Part shown: positions 49,642 through 58,608 of the stretch, in pieces
Layout of the letters: each line of letters opens with the position of its first letter
How positions within the stretch are numbered: position 1 is the stretch's first letter
Assembly: GCF_047971665.1 (NCBI RefSeq)
Contig: NZ_JBKEAA010000020.1
Location: forward strand, 62,001 to 126,000
Length of the DNA stretch: 64,000 nucleotides
Direction of reading: 5' to 3'
From: Castellaniella sp047971665
Lineage (GTDB): Bacteria; Pseudomonadota; Gammaproteobacteria; Burkholderiales; Burkholderiaceae_B
Notes under the pieces: generated by a model
The model's database searches: none
Told to the model about the DNA's origin: nothing
The model's input: only the letters and a program-made list of their open reading frames with translations
Position numbers and translations under genes: made by a program

Positions 49642-50475
49642 ATGACCGACTCTTCTATCGAACGCACGGTGTTCATCGTTTCCGACAGCACCGGAATCAC
49701 AGCGGAAACCTTCAGCCACGCGGTGCTTTCCCAATTCGAGGCAATCGCTTTCCAGTCCGTGCGCCTGCCCTTCATCGATTCGGTCGAAAAGGCCGACGCC
49801 GCCGCCCGGCGCATCGCCCAGCAGGCCGACCGGGGCGGCCCGCCTCCCCTGGTGTTCAGCACCCTGGTGGCGCCGGAAATCGCCGACCGCATCCGCATGG
49901 CCCCCTGTGTCTTTCTGGACCTGTTCGGCTCTTTCGTCCGCCACCTGGAGGGCGTCCTGGGCGTGACCGCCAGCCATTCCGTCGGACGATCACATACCAA
50001 CGGCCTGAGCAAGCAGTACAACAACCGGATCGAGGCCATCAATTTCAGCCTGGCGCACGACGACGGACAGTACATCCAGGGGCTGGAACAGGCCGACGTC
50101 ATCCTGGTGGGCGTCTCGCGCTGCGGCAAGACACCGACCAGCCTCTACCTGGCGATGCAATATGCGGTCAAGGCCGCCAATTATCCATTGATTCCAGAGG
50201 ATTTTGGCCAGGGCGCCCTGCCCGCCACCCTGGTGCCTTACCGGCGCAAGCTGTTCGGGCTGTCGATCCAGCCCGAACGGCTGGCCGAGGTGCGCAACGA
50301 ACGCCGGCCCAACAGCACCTATGCCTCACTGAAACAATGCCGCCAGGAAGTCGCCGACGCGGAACGACTGATGCGCATGGAAAACATTCCCTGGCTGTCC
50401 ACCACCACCCGCTCGATCGAGGAAATCTCCACAAAGATCCTCGACGAAGTCGGTCTGGACCGCATGAGCTACTGA
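49642..50475 (+). CDS. ppsR: PEP synthase regulatory kinase/pyrophosphorylase
   Basis: The 277-residue DUF299 protein has ERTVFIVSDSTGITAETFSH at the start and the P-loop GVSRCGKTPTSLYLA, and ends in STTTRSIEEISTKILDEVG (in part). The protein phosphorylates and dephosphorylates PpsA to switch it off or on. It is divergent from ppsA, the usual arrangement. The start at 49642 fits the family; an in-frame start at 49624 adds six residues. Confidence 0.94.
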   Translation: MTDSSIERTVFIVSDSTGITAETFSHAVLSQFEAIAFQSVRLPFIDSVEKADAAARRIAQQADRGGPPPLVFSTLVAPEIADRIRMAPCVFLDLFGSFVRHLEGVLGVTASHSVGRSHTNGLSKQYNNRIEAINFSLAHDDGQYIQGLEQADVILVGVSRCGKTPTSLYLAMQYAVKAANYPLIPEDFGQGALPATLVPYRRKLFGLSIQPERLAEVRNERRPNSTYASLKQCRQEVADAERLMRMENIPWLSTTTRSIEEISTKILDEVGLDRMSY

Positions 50476-50504
50476 GGCCGCCGTCGTCTGCCCTGCAATG
50501 GCGG

Positions 50505-51305
50505 TCATGGCGGCATCTGTTGCTGGCGCCGCTGTTCGAACAGGCAGATCGCGGCAGCGGCGGCGACGTTCAGGGATTCGACCGACGCGGCCTGCGGAAT
50601 ATGAAGCCGCCAGTCGGCCCGCGCCAGCAGATCGGCCGCCACGCCACGCCCTTCGTTGCCGAACAGCCAGGCGCAGGGCTGACGCAGATCTCTGGCATAC
50701 AACGATCCGGTCTTTTCCAGCGTCGTCGCGGCCAGCGGAATGTCCAGCCGTTGCGTCAGCGCCGCGAGATCGGCGTGTTCATGGATGTCCAGGGCGAAAT
50801 GCGCCCCCTGGCCGCTGCGCAGCACCTTGGGGGACCAGGCAGCCGCGCAGCCTGCGGACAGATAAGCCTGCTTCAGACCCGCCGCTGCCGCTGTCCGCAG
50901 CAACGTGCCCAGATTGCCCGGGTCCTGAACCCGATCCAGCCACAAACAGCCCGCAGCGATGCGCGCAGGCGGCTGCGGTGCGGGCGGCTCCACGATGAAG
51001 AACACCGCAGGGCCATGCCCGACCTGAGACAGGGCGACGGCCAGCACGTCTTGCAGCACCACGCGACGGCGCTGCGCGCAGGTCCGCCAGATCGGCTCGA
51101 CCCAATCCAGCGCAAGCGCGGATTCGCCCGCCACCAGAACATGCGGCGGCCCGTGGCGTTCCAGCCAGGCCTGGCACAGATGTTCACCTTCAAGCATGAT
51201 CCGGCGCTCATGCCGGCCGGGCCGTCCCTGGGCCAGTCGCAGCCAGGCGCGAAAATCCGGATTGTCGCGCGATGCGATCCGGCGCACGGAAACTTCAGCG
51301 GTCAT
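50505..51305 (-). CDS. TrmH/SpoU-family RNA 2'-O-methyltransferase
   Basis: The 266-residue SPOUT enzyme has the three motifs: LDRVQDPGNLGTLLRTAAAAG, AWLFGNEGRG and HIPQAASVESLNVAAAAAI. The N-terminal part (VSVRRIASRDNPDFRAWLRLA) is the RNA-binding substrate domain seen in rRNA methyltransferases of the TsnR/RlmB kind. The target nucleotide is not determinable. The start at 51305 overlaps the rnhB stop by 4 nt. Confidence 0.88.
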   Translation of the reverse strand: MTAEVSVRRIASRDNPDFRAWLRLAQGRPGRHERRIMLEGEHLCQAWLERHGPPHVLVAGESALALDWVEPIWRTCAQRRRVVLQDVLAVALSQVGHGPAVFFIVEPPAPQPPARIAAGCLWLDRVQDPGNLGTLLRTAAAAGLKQAYLSAGCAAAWSPKVLRSGQGAHFALDIHEHADLAALTQRLDIPLAATTLEKTGSLYARDLRQPCAWLFGNEGRGVAADLLARADWRLHIPQAASVESLNVAAAAAICLFEQRRQQQMPP

Positions 51306-51949
51306 GCCTCGCCCTCCCCGCGCTGCTTTCCGGTCCCGGCGCCGGCTGCTTCGAGCAGGCGGCGGATGGGCGCAAAGCCGCGTCGGTGCGCAGGACAGGG
51401 GCCGAATTCGGCCAGCCGGGCCATGTGCAGCGCGGTGCCGTACCCCTTGTGGCGATCGAAGGCATAGTGCGGATAGCGCGCATGCAGTTCCAGACAGCAG
51501 GCATCGCGCGCGGTCTTGGCCAGGATCGACGCGGCGGAAATGGCGGGTTCGAGCGCATCGCCTCCGATCACGGCCCGGGCGCAGCATGGCAGGCCCTTGG
51601 GCAGACGATTGCCGTCCACCAGGATCAGCGCCGGCGCGAGGGACAGATCGAGACAGGCCCGCCGCATGGCCAGCATCGTGGCCTCCAGAATGTTCAGACG
51701 CTCGATTTCCTCAATATCGGCCCGGGCCACTGCCCAGGCCAAGGCCCGGGCCCGGATCTGCCCGGCCAGATGCTCCCTGCGCTCGGGGCTGAGTTTTTTG
51801 GAGTCATCCAGGCCCTCGATGGGGCGCTCCGGATCCAGAATGACGGCCGCCGCGAAAACCGGGCCGGCCAAGGGGCCGCGTCCGGCCTCGTCCACGCCCG
51901 CCACTGGCCCCTGCGGCGACAGCCCGTCGAACAGGTCAGGCGTGATCAC
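51302..51949 (-). CDS. rnhB: Ribonuclease HII
   Basis: The 215-residue nuclease has GVDEAGRGPLAGPVFAAAV with the first acidic pair, ALILVDGNRLPKG with another catalytic Asp, and the conserved AAASILAK-like ISAASILAKTARD. It removes RNA from RNA-DNA hybrids. The likely start is a GTG at 51949 (VITPDLFDG), 14 bp inside the lpxB end; the earlier ATG at 52033 lies far into lpxB and gives an unconserved leader. It ends in an ATGA overlap with the methyltransferase gene. Confidence 0.9.
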   Translation of the reverse strand: MITPDLFDGLSPQGPVAGVDEAGRGPLAGPVFAAAVILDPERPIEGLDDSKKLSPERREHLAGQIRARALAWAVARADIEEIERLNILEATMLAMRRACLDLSLAPALILVDGNRLPKGLPCCARAVIGGDALEPAISAASILAKTARDACCLELHARYPHYAFDRHKGYGTALHMARLAEFGPCPAHRRGFAPIRRLLEAAGAGTGKQRGEGEA

Positions 51950-53165
51950 GACGGGTTTCCAGGATTGCCTGTGCGGCCAGTGCCGGCGTATCGCGGCTGA
52001 GGGTCTCGTGCAGCGCCGTGAAGCGCTGCGCAATGCGCGCGCTCAGATCCGCATCGGTCAGGGCCGCCCAGGTGTGCTCGGCCAGAGCCTGCGGGGTGGC
52101 GTCTTCCTGCAACAGCTCCGGCACGACGAATTCGCGCTCCAGGATGTTGGGCAGGCCGATCCAGGGCAGACTGGGTGCATCCTGGCCGGATTTCCAGGCC
52201 ATGATGCGCCGCATCCAGGGCGTGATGACGTAAGAGATGACCAGAGGCCGCTTGAACAGCGCAGCTTCCAGGGTGGCCGTGCCGCTGGCCACGAGGACGG
52301 CATCGGCAGCCTCCATGGCATGCCAGGCAATGGGCCATTCAGTCGTGTCCGGTCCATCGGCGCGCCGCAGCGGCTCCTGCGCCCCTGGCCCTGCCGCAGG
52401 CAATTCCGACAGGACCGTACAGCCCGGGACGGGATTCTGCGCCAGAATGGCCTCGAACTGCGCGCGGCGGCGCGCATTGACGACCGGCACGATGATCCGC
52501 AGGTCGGAATCCTGGCTCCGCAGGATCTGGGCCGCCTGCAAGAACCGCGGCGCCAGCAGGCGGATCTCCGATTCGCGGCTGCCCGGCATCAGCGCCAGCG
52601 TCCGGCGCCCGGGTTCCAGCCCCAGGCGCCGACGCGCCGCGGCCCGGTCGGGCCGCACAGGAATAAGCTCAGCCAGGGGGTGCCCGACGTACGTCACCGG
52701 CACCCCCTGCTCCCGGTACAGATCGACCTCGAAGGGAAACAGCACCAGCATGTGCGACACGGCGCGGCGGATCTGATGAATGCGCTCGAAGCGCCAGGCC
52801 CAGATCGAGGGGCCCACTAAATGCACAGTGGGAATGCCAGCGGCCCGCAGTTTTTCTTCGAGGCGCAGGTTGAAATCCGGCGCGTCGACACCCACGAACA
52901 CATCCGGACGCCAATCCAGGGTGCGGCGGCGGGTATCGCGCCAGGTGCGGATCAGGCGCGGCGCCTGACGCAAGGCGTCGACATAGCCGAACACCGACAG
53001 CGCATCCATGGGATGCCAGGCCTCGAAGCCCGCCCGGGCCATGGCCGGGCCGCCGATGCCCATGGCCCGGACCTGCGGATCGTGCGCACGCAGGCCGCGG
53101 AGCATGCGCGCCGCCAGCAGGTCGCCGGAAGGCTCTCCTGCCACGATGGCGGCGGAGAACGTCAT
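51936..53165 (-). CDS. lpxB: Lipid-A-disaccharide synthase
   Basis: The 409-residue glycosyltransferase starts FSAAIVAGEPSGDLLAARML and has VFVGVDAPDFNLRLE, VSHMLVLFPFEVDLYREQG, LMPGSRESEI and ATLEAALFKRPLVISY. It joins UDP-2,3-diacylglucosamine and lipid X. The start is fixed by an ATGA overlap with lpxA. The length is a little above the E. coli protein (382) owing to an insert near AAGPGAQEPLRRADG. Confidence 0.94.
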   Translation of the reverse strand: MTFSAAIVAGEPSGDLLAARMLRGLRAHDPQVRAMGIGGPAMARAGFEAWHPMDALSVFGYVDALRQAPRLIRTWRDTRRRTLDWRPDVFVGVDAPDFNLRLEEKLRAAGIPTVHLVGPSIWAWRFERIHQIRRAVSHMLVLFPFEVDLYREQGVPVTYVGHPLAELIPVRPDRAAARRRLGLEPGRRTLALMPGSRESEIRLLAPRFLQAAQILRSQDSDLRIIVPVVNARRRAQFEAILAQNPVPGCTVLSELPAAGPGAQEPLRRADGPDTTEWPIAWHAMEAADAVLVASGTATLEAALFKRPLVISYVITPWMRRIMAWKSGQDAPSLPWIGLPNILEREFVVPELLQEDATPQALAEHTWAALTDADLSARIAQRFTALHETLSRDTPALAAQAILETRRDHA

Positions 53166-53962
53166 GGCCGGGCGATACCCCGGCTGGATGCGCGCAGGAA
53201 ATCCAGCAGCGTCTGGACCGCAGGCGCCTCGGCAGGATGCTCGGCCTGCAGGACGGCCAGCGCCTCGATGGCCTGCTCCACGCTCAGCTTGCGCCGGTAG
53301 AGAATCTTGTAGGCATCTTTGAGCGCCTGGACATCGGCGGGCGTGAAGCCGCGCCGGCTCAGCCCCTCGGCATTGATGCCGACCGGCCGGAAAGAGTCCC
53401 CCGCGCCGATCATGTAGGGGGGAACGTCCTGGCGCACGGAGCTGGTGCCGCCGATCATGGTGTGCGCACCGATGCGCACGAACTGATGCACCGCCGACAG
53501 ACCGCCCAGGATGGCCCAGTCGCCGATGTGAATGTGCCCGGCAAGTTGAACGCCGTTGGCGATCACGGTGTGGCTGCCCAGCTGGCAATCATGGGCGATA
53601 TGGACATAGGCCATGATCCAGTTGTCGTCGCCCAGCCGCGTGGTGCCCTCGTCCTGCGCCGTGCCGATATTCACGGTGACGAATTCGCGGAACGTGTTGC
53701 CCGCGCCGATTTCGAGCGCCGTGGGCTCGCCCGCGTATTTTTTATCCTGCGGGATGCCGCCGATGGAGCAATAACGGTAGAAATGATTGTCCGGGCCGAT
53801 GGCGGTCCGGCCGTCGATCGTGCAATGCGCGCCGACGCGTGTCCGCGCGCCGATGCGGACATGTTCGCCGATGATGCTGTAGGGGCCGATGACGACATCC
53901 TCGTCCAGCACCGCGCCTGACGTGACAAGGGCTGTCGGGTGAATCTGCGCCGCGCCCATCAT
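53162..53962 (-). CDS. lpxA: UDP-N-acetylglucosamine O-acyltransferase
   Basis: The 266-residue left-handed beta-helix protein shows hexapeptide repeats from IHPTALVTSGAVLDEDVVIG onward and the catalytic His in MAYVHIAHDCQLG. The C-terminal helical part has INAEGLSRRGFTPADVQALK. It starts lipid A synthesis by adding an acyl chain to UDP-GlcNAc. The start at 53962 shares bases with the fabZ stop. Confidence 0.95.
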   Translation of the reverse strand: MMGAAQIHPTALVTSGAVLDEDVVIGPYSIIGEHVRIGARTRVGAHCTIDGRTAIGPDNHFYRYCSIGGIPQDKKYAGEPTALEIGAGNTFREFVTVNIGTAQDEGTTRLGDDNWIMAYVHIAHDCQLGSHTVIANGVQLAGHIHIGDWAILGGLSAVHQFVRIGAHTMIGGTSSVRQDVPPYMIGAGDSFRPVGINAEGLSRRGFTPADVQALKDAYKILYRRKLSVEQAIEALAVLQAEHPAEAPAVQTLLDFLRASSRGIARP

Positions 53963-54411
53963 TCCTCCAGGATACGCACCGCGCACATGATCTTGGCCTC
54001 GGCGGCAATCTGGTCGCCGACTTTGGCCACGGCGGTGTATTTACAGATGGAGCGGCTGAGCTTGTCGGCCGAGACCTCCATGCGCAATTGATCGCCCGGG
54101 ACCACGGGGCGCCGGAAACGGGCGCCATCGACACCGACCAGATAATAGGCGATCTTGGTGCTGGCCAGGTTCGGCGCTCCCGCATCGGCAAACGAGAACA
54201 GCGCGGCCGCCTGCGCCAGGGCCTCGATGATGAGCACGCCGGGCATGACCGGGTGATGGGCGAAATGGCCCTGGAAGAAGGGCTCGTTGTAGGTGACATT
54301 CTTGATGGCCACGATGCTCTTGCCAGGGTCCATTTCCAGGACGCGGTCCACGAGCAGCATCGGCTGCCGGTGCGGCAGCCGTTCCATGATGTCTTTGATA
54401 TCGAGTTCCAT
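53959..54411 (-). CDS. fabZ: 3-Hydroxyacyl-[ACP] dehydratase FabZ
   Basis: The 150-residue hot-dog-fold enzyme has DIMERLPHRQPMLLVDRVLE and the catalytic His in FFQGHFAHHPVMPGVLIIEA. It dehydrates 3-hydroxyacyl-ACP in fatty acid synthesis and competes with LpxA/LpxD for substrate, which explains its place between them. It overlaps lpxD by one base (TAATG) and lpxA by four. Confidence 0.95.
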   Translation of the reverse strand: MELDIKDIMERLPHRQPMLLVDRVLEMDPGKSIVAIKNVTYNEPFFQGHFAHHPVMPGVLIIEALAQAAALFSFADAGAPNLASTKIAYYLVGVDGARFRRPVVPGDQLRMEVSADKLSRSICKYTAVAKVGDQIAAEAKIMCAVRILEE

Positions 54412-55556
54412 TATTGTGTGTCCTGCTTGTGGTTCGTCGGCTGACCGGAGGTTCCGGCTGCGCCTTGGCGCTCCGCGGCACGCAGCCGCTTGCGCAATTG
54501 CGAGAGCTGGCCGATCACAGCTGCATTGTGTTGCCAGGCGCTATGCTCCGCCACAGGGAAGACCCCCGTGTAACGCCCGGCCTTGAGAACATCCGAGGTG
54601 ATCGCTGTCCCTCCCGAGATGTGCACATCGTCACCCAGGGTCAGATGACCGCCGAACATGGCCGCGCCGCCGATCACGCAGCGTTGTCCCATGGTCGTGG
54701 ATCCGGCCACGCCCACACAGGCCGCCATGGCCGTGTGATCACCGATCCGGCAATTATGGCCGATCATGATCTGGTTATCGAGCTTGACTCCGTTGCCCAG
54801 CACCGTGTCCTCGATCGCGCCACGATCCACGGTGGTATTGGCGCCGATTTCCACATCGTCACCGATCCGCACACCGCCCAGTTGAGCGATTTTGGCCCAT
54901 GCGCCGGGCATACGCGGATCCGGGGCGAAGCCAAAGCCATCGGCGCCCAGCACCACGCCCGAATGCAGTATGGCGCGCGCGCCCACATGCACGCCGTGGT
55001 AGAGCGTTACATGGGGATGCAGCAGACTGTCCGCGCCGATGACGCTACCGGCGCCGATGACGCAGCCGGCGCCGATGCGCACGCCTGCGGCAAGCTGGAC
55101 GCCCGATTCGATCACCGTCAACGGGCCGATATGCACGTCATCGGCCAGCACGGCATCGTCGGCAATCACGGCGCTGGGATGAATGCCTCGAGGCAGGCCG
55201 GCCTGACGGTAGCGATCGAACCACTGGGCCAGCAACGCATACATCACGTAAGGCTGGGGACACAGCACCGCTGCCCAGGCGGGCGCGTCGGACCGACGGG
55301 ATCGATAGGCATCCCAGTCCTGCGGGCGCAGGATGACGGCCGCTGCGCGGCAGTCATCCAGCTGAGACTGCAGACGGGGATTGGACAGGAAGCTGATTTC
55401 GGACCGGCCCGCCGCATTCAGGGAGCCGATTCCTTCGATTTTCAGGCCGCCAGCCTGCGGCGCGCCTGTGATGCTGCATCCCAATCCAGCCGTATCGGCA
55501 GCCCGCAGCAGCTCGGACAATGCGGGCGCCCGATCGGGCGCAAGCAGCACAGGCAT
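54411..55556 (-). CDS. lpxD: UDP-3-O-(3-hydroxyacyl)glucosamine N-acyltransferase
   Basis: The 381-residue trimeric acyltransferase has an N-terminal uridine-binding domain (about 1-115) and then a long run of hexapeptide repeats (IGPLTVIESGVQLAAGVRIG onward), with the catalytic His in LDNQIMIGHNCRIGDH. The C-terminal tail extends about 40 residues past the E. coli form (341) and ends in a charged helix (SQLRKRLRAAERQG). It lies 6 bp behind skp. Confidence 0.93.
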   Translation of the reverse strand: MPVLLAPDRAPALSELLRAADTAGLGCSITGAPQAGGLKIEGIGSLNAAGRSEISFLSNPRLQSQLDDCRAAAVILRPQDWDAYRSRRSDAPAWAAVLCPQPYVMYALLAQWFDRYRQAGLPRGIHPSAVIADDAVLADDVHIGPLTVIESGVQLAAGVRIGAGCVIGAGSVIGADSLLHPHVTLYHGVHVGARAILHSGVVLGADGFGFAPDPRMPGAWAKIAQLGGVRIGDDVEIGANTTVDRGAIEDTVLGNGVKLDNQIMIGHNCRIGDHTAMAACVGVAGSTTMGQRCVIGGAAMFGGHLTLGDDVHISGGTAITSDVLKAGRYTGVFPVAEHSAWQHNAAVIGQLSQLRKRLRAAERQGAAGTSGQPTNHKQDTQ

Positions 55557-55562
55557 CGGAAA

Positions 55563-56114
55563 TCAGCCGCCCAGGGCGCCGATGACCTGGTCGGTGATGT
55601 CCACGCGCGGGCTGACCGTCACAGCGTCCTGAATGATCAGGTCGTAGTTCTGCTGTTGCGCGATTTTCTTGATCGCGGCATCGGCCTTTTCCACAATGGA
55701 GGAAAACTCCTCATTGCGGCGGCGGTTGAAGTCTTCCTGGAATTCGCGGCGCTTGCGCTGCAGATCGGAATCCATGTCCTGCAGCTTGCGCTGGCGCTTG
55801 ACACGCTCGGACTCGGACAGCACCGGAGCGTCCTTGTCGAGTTTTTGGGCCTCGGAGCGCAGGCTGTCGGCCAGCCGCTGCAACTCCTGATCGCGCTTTT
55901 TGAATTCGGCTTCGATCTTGGCCTGAGCCGCCTTTGCGGGCTTGGAGTCACGCAGGATGCGCTCAGTGCTGACAAAACCGATCTTGGTGCCCTGGGCATA
56001 GGAAGGCGCAACAAACAGCGCTCCCAGACCGATGGCTGCCGCCAGGGCCAGGGCCCGGTGGCGACGCACGGCGCGTTGCGCCAATGTTGAAACATTCAGA
56101 CCTGAAACAGACAT
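55563..56114 (-). CDS. skp: Periplasmic chaperone Skp/OmpH
   Basis: The 183-residue product has a signal peptide ending VAPSYAQG, then TKIGFVSTERILRDSKPAKAA (in part) and a long coiled-coil middle (about 70-150) rich in Lys, Arg, Glu and Gln. Skp holds unfolded outer-membrane proteins on their way to BamA, encoded just upstream. The start at 56114 follows AGGTGG; an ATG at 56138 adds eight residues. Confidence 0.92.
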   Translation of the reverse strand: MSVSGLNVSTLAQRAVRRHRALALAAAIGLGALFVAPSYAQGTKIGFVSTERILRDSKPAKAAQAKIEAEFKKRDQELQRLADSLRSEAQKLDKDAPVLSESERVKRQRKLQDMDSDLQRKRREFQEDFNRRRNEEFSSIVEKADAAIKKIAQQQNYDLIIQDAVTVSPRVDITDQVIGALGG

Positions 56115-56180
56115 GATAAAGAATCCACCTAGGATCAAAGCAGCTACAAAGAGAGCTATTGTGCCATCAAACGAGGAGAA

Positions 56181-58544
56181 TCAGAAACCCGTGCCAATCT
56201 GGAACTGGAAGACTTGCTTTTCGTCACCTTCCTTGGCATTGAGCGCACGGCCAAAGGACAGCTGCAACGGCCCCATGGGTGACTCCCAGGACAGTCCCAG
56301 CCCCGCAGAATATTTCCAGCCGCAGGGATCCGCCACCCGGCCGCCCACGCCCTGGGCGCAACCATAGCCGTCGGTCGTGGAGACCTGACCGAAATCGGAG
56401 AACACGAACCAGCGCAGGGTGCGGTCGCGCGTCGCGCCCGGGAACGGCAGGTAGAGCTGCACGTTGCCGATGATCCGCCTGGAACCGCCCAGATAGGTAT
56501 CGGTCAGCGGGTCGCGCGGCCCCAGGGAGGCGCCCTCGTAGCCACGCACCGAGCCGATACCGCCGGCATACATGTTCTTGATCACCGGGAAGGGCTTGCC
56601 GCTGTTGCCATAGGTCTTGGCCCAGTCCACCTGCCCGTTTACGGCCAGAGTGAACGCGCGACCCAGCGGCAGGTAATATTGCTGCTGGCCGCTGAATTTG
56701 TAGTAGCGCAGGTCCATGGTCGACACGTCGGCGGACACGCGGGTGTAGCTGCCGCGATGGGGCGCCAGGGCGCTGTCCCGGGTGTCCTTGGACCAGCCCA
56801 CCGTGAAGATGGCGGCATTGGTGGTGTCGCCATATTGATCGACGAAATCCTGATAGGCCCAGGGTGCCGGATTGGTACCGGCCCGCCGGATGTCCTTGAG
56901 CGAATTGCGCTCGAAGGTCAGGCCGGCAAAGATACGATCGACCTCGGTGATCGGCACGCCGAAATTCAGGCCGGCCCCCATGGACTCGACCGTGTACCAG
57001 CCGTTCGACTCGCTGTCGGACACGTCATAAGGCGTGGTGCGGCGATAGTACAGAGACGTGGTCTTGCTGATGCCGTCCTTGGTCCAGTAGGGATTGGTAT
57101 GCGAGATCACCGCCGCGCGGTTGGTCTTGCTTGTATTGATGTTCAGAGACAGGGAATTGCCGCTGCCGAAGATGTTGTCCTGGCTGATGCCGGCCGACAG
57201 CAGCAGCTTGTCGGTGGTGCCGTAGCCCACGCCCAGGTTGATCATGCCGGTGGGCTTTTCCTTGACGTCGACATTGACGTCCACCTGGTCGGGCGAACCC
57301 GGCACCGGATCCGTATTGACGGCGACTTCGGTGAAAAAGCCCAGGCGGTCGACGCGTTCCTTGGAGGTCTTGATGCTGGAGGCATCGTACCAGGCGGCTT
57401 CCTGCTGGCGCATCTCACGCCGCACGACCTCGTCGCGGGTGCGGGTGTTGCCCCCGATGTTGATCCGGCGCACATAGACGCGGCGGCCCGGATCGACGAA
57501 AAAGGTCAGCTTGGCGATATGGTTTTCGCGATCCAGCACCGGACTGGGATTGACATTGGCGAAGGCGTAGCCCAGCGTTCCCAGGTAGTCGGTGATGGAC
57601 TTGGCCACGGCGTTGGTCTTTTCGGCCGAGAAGACCTCGCCTTCTTTGATGGTGACCAGCGGCTGGATCTTGTCGTCCAGGCCGAGCAGGTCCCCCGCCA
57701 GATCGACCGGGCCCAGTGTATAGGGCTGGCCCTCGTGCAGGGTCATGGTGATGTAGATGGCCTTGCGATCGGGCGAGATCGAGACCTGGGGCGGCTCCAT
57801 GGCGAACTCCAGGTATCCCCGATCCAGGTAGTACGAGCGGATGCGCTCGACGTCGCCCTCGAGTTTTTCGCGCGAATACTTGTCGGTCCCCGTGTACCAG
57901 GTCATGAAACCGCCGGTGGTCAGTTCCAGCTGATCCTCGAGCGTGCCGGCGGAGAACGCCTCGTTGCCGATGAACTCGATCTTGTCGATGGTGGCGACCT
58001 CGCCCTCGAAAATATCGAAGCTGACCCCGACCCGGTTGCGCTCCAGCGGCGTGATGACCGGATTGATCTGGACGCCGTACTTGCCCTTGGACAGGTATTG
58101 CTGCTTGAGCTCGAAGACCGCGCGGTCGAGCATGGCCTGGTCGAAGATCCGGCCCTGGCCGAACCCGACCTGCGCCAGGGACTGGGTCAGCGCCTTGGCG
58201 TCGAATTCGCGCATGCCGTTGAAATTGATCGAGGCAATCGTGGGACGCTCCACGACGGTGACGACCAAAACACTGCCCTTTGCATCGATCTTGACGTCAT
58301 TGAAGAACCCCGTGCCATAGAGCTTCTGGATGGCGGTCGAGGCTTCTTCCTGGGTGAAGGTCTGACCGACCTTGACGGGGAGATAGGTGAAAATCGTGCC
58401 GGGATCGACGCGTTCGATCCCCTTGACCTGAATGTCCTTGACCACGAACGGCGTGAAGGCTGCTGCAATGGCGGGAGCCAGCAGCGAGGTCAGCACCAGG
58501 GGGATGGCGCGCTTGATCAGGCGAAAATTCCGGGGAAACGACAT
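56181..58544 (-). CDS. bamA: Outer membrane protein assembly factor BamA
   Basis: The 787-residue Omp85 protein has a signal peptide (about 1-28), five POTRA domains (first FVVKDIQVKGIERVDPGTIF, in part) and a 16-strand barrel from about residue 420. The barrel motif VRGYEGASLGPRDP matches the conserved VRGF/Y lid-lock region and the protein ends in phenylalanine (QFQIGTGF), the outer-membrane targeting signal. It inserts beta-barrel proteins. The start at 58544 fits the signal peptide; a longer frame from 58637 is unconserved. Confidence 0.95.
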   Translation of the reverse strand: MSFPRNFRLIKRAIPLVLTSLLAPAIAAAFTPFVVKDIQVKGIERVDPGTIFTYLPVKVGQTFTQEEASTAIQKLYGTGFFNDVKIDAKGSVLVVTVVERPTIASINFNGMREFDAKALTQSLAQVGFGQGRIFDQAMLDRAVFELKQQYLSKGKYGVQINPVITPLERNRVGVSFDIFEGEVATIDKIEFIGNEAFSAGTLEDQLELTTGGFMTWYTGTDKYSREKLEGDVERIRSYYLDRGYLEFAMEPPQVSISPDRKAIYITMTLHEGQPYTLGPVDLAGDLLGLDDKIQPLVTIKEGEVFSAEKTNAVAKSITDYLGTLGYAFANVNPSPVLDRENHIAKLTFFVDPGRRVYVRRINIGGNTRTRDEVVRREMRQQEAAWYDASSIKTSKERVDRLGFFTEVAVNTDPVPGSPDQVDVNVDVKEKPTGMINLGVGYGTTDKLLLSAGISQDNIFGSGNSLSLNINTSKTNRAAVISHTNPYWTKDGISKTTSLYYRRTTPYDVSDSESNGWYTVESMGAGLNFGVPITEVDRIFAGLTFERNSLKDIRRAGTNPAPWAYQDFVDQYGDTTNAAIFTVGWSKDTRDSALAPHRGSYTRVSADVSTMDLRYYKFSGQQQYYLPLGRAFTLAVNGQVDWAKTYGNSGKPFPVIKNMYAGGIGSVRGYEGASLGPRDPLTDTYLGGSRRIIGNVQLYLPFPGATRDRTLRWFVFSDFGQVSTTDGYGCAQGVGGRVADPCGWKYSAGLGLSWESPMGPLQLSFGRALNAKEGDEKQVFQFQIGTGF

Positions 58545-58608
58545 CCTGGCAATCCTATTCGACCGTGGAGGGGCACGTTGAAGTGATGCGCGATTGTAAG
58601 TCACAACC

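Noticed and set aside
56679..58586. A 635-codon open frame on the plus strand opposite bamA
   Set aside because: It is an antisense shadow; bamA is complete with POTRA and barrel motifs.
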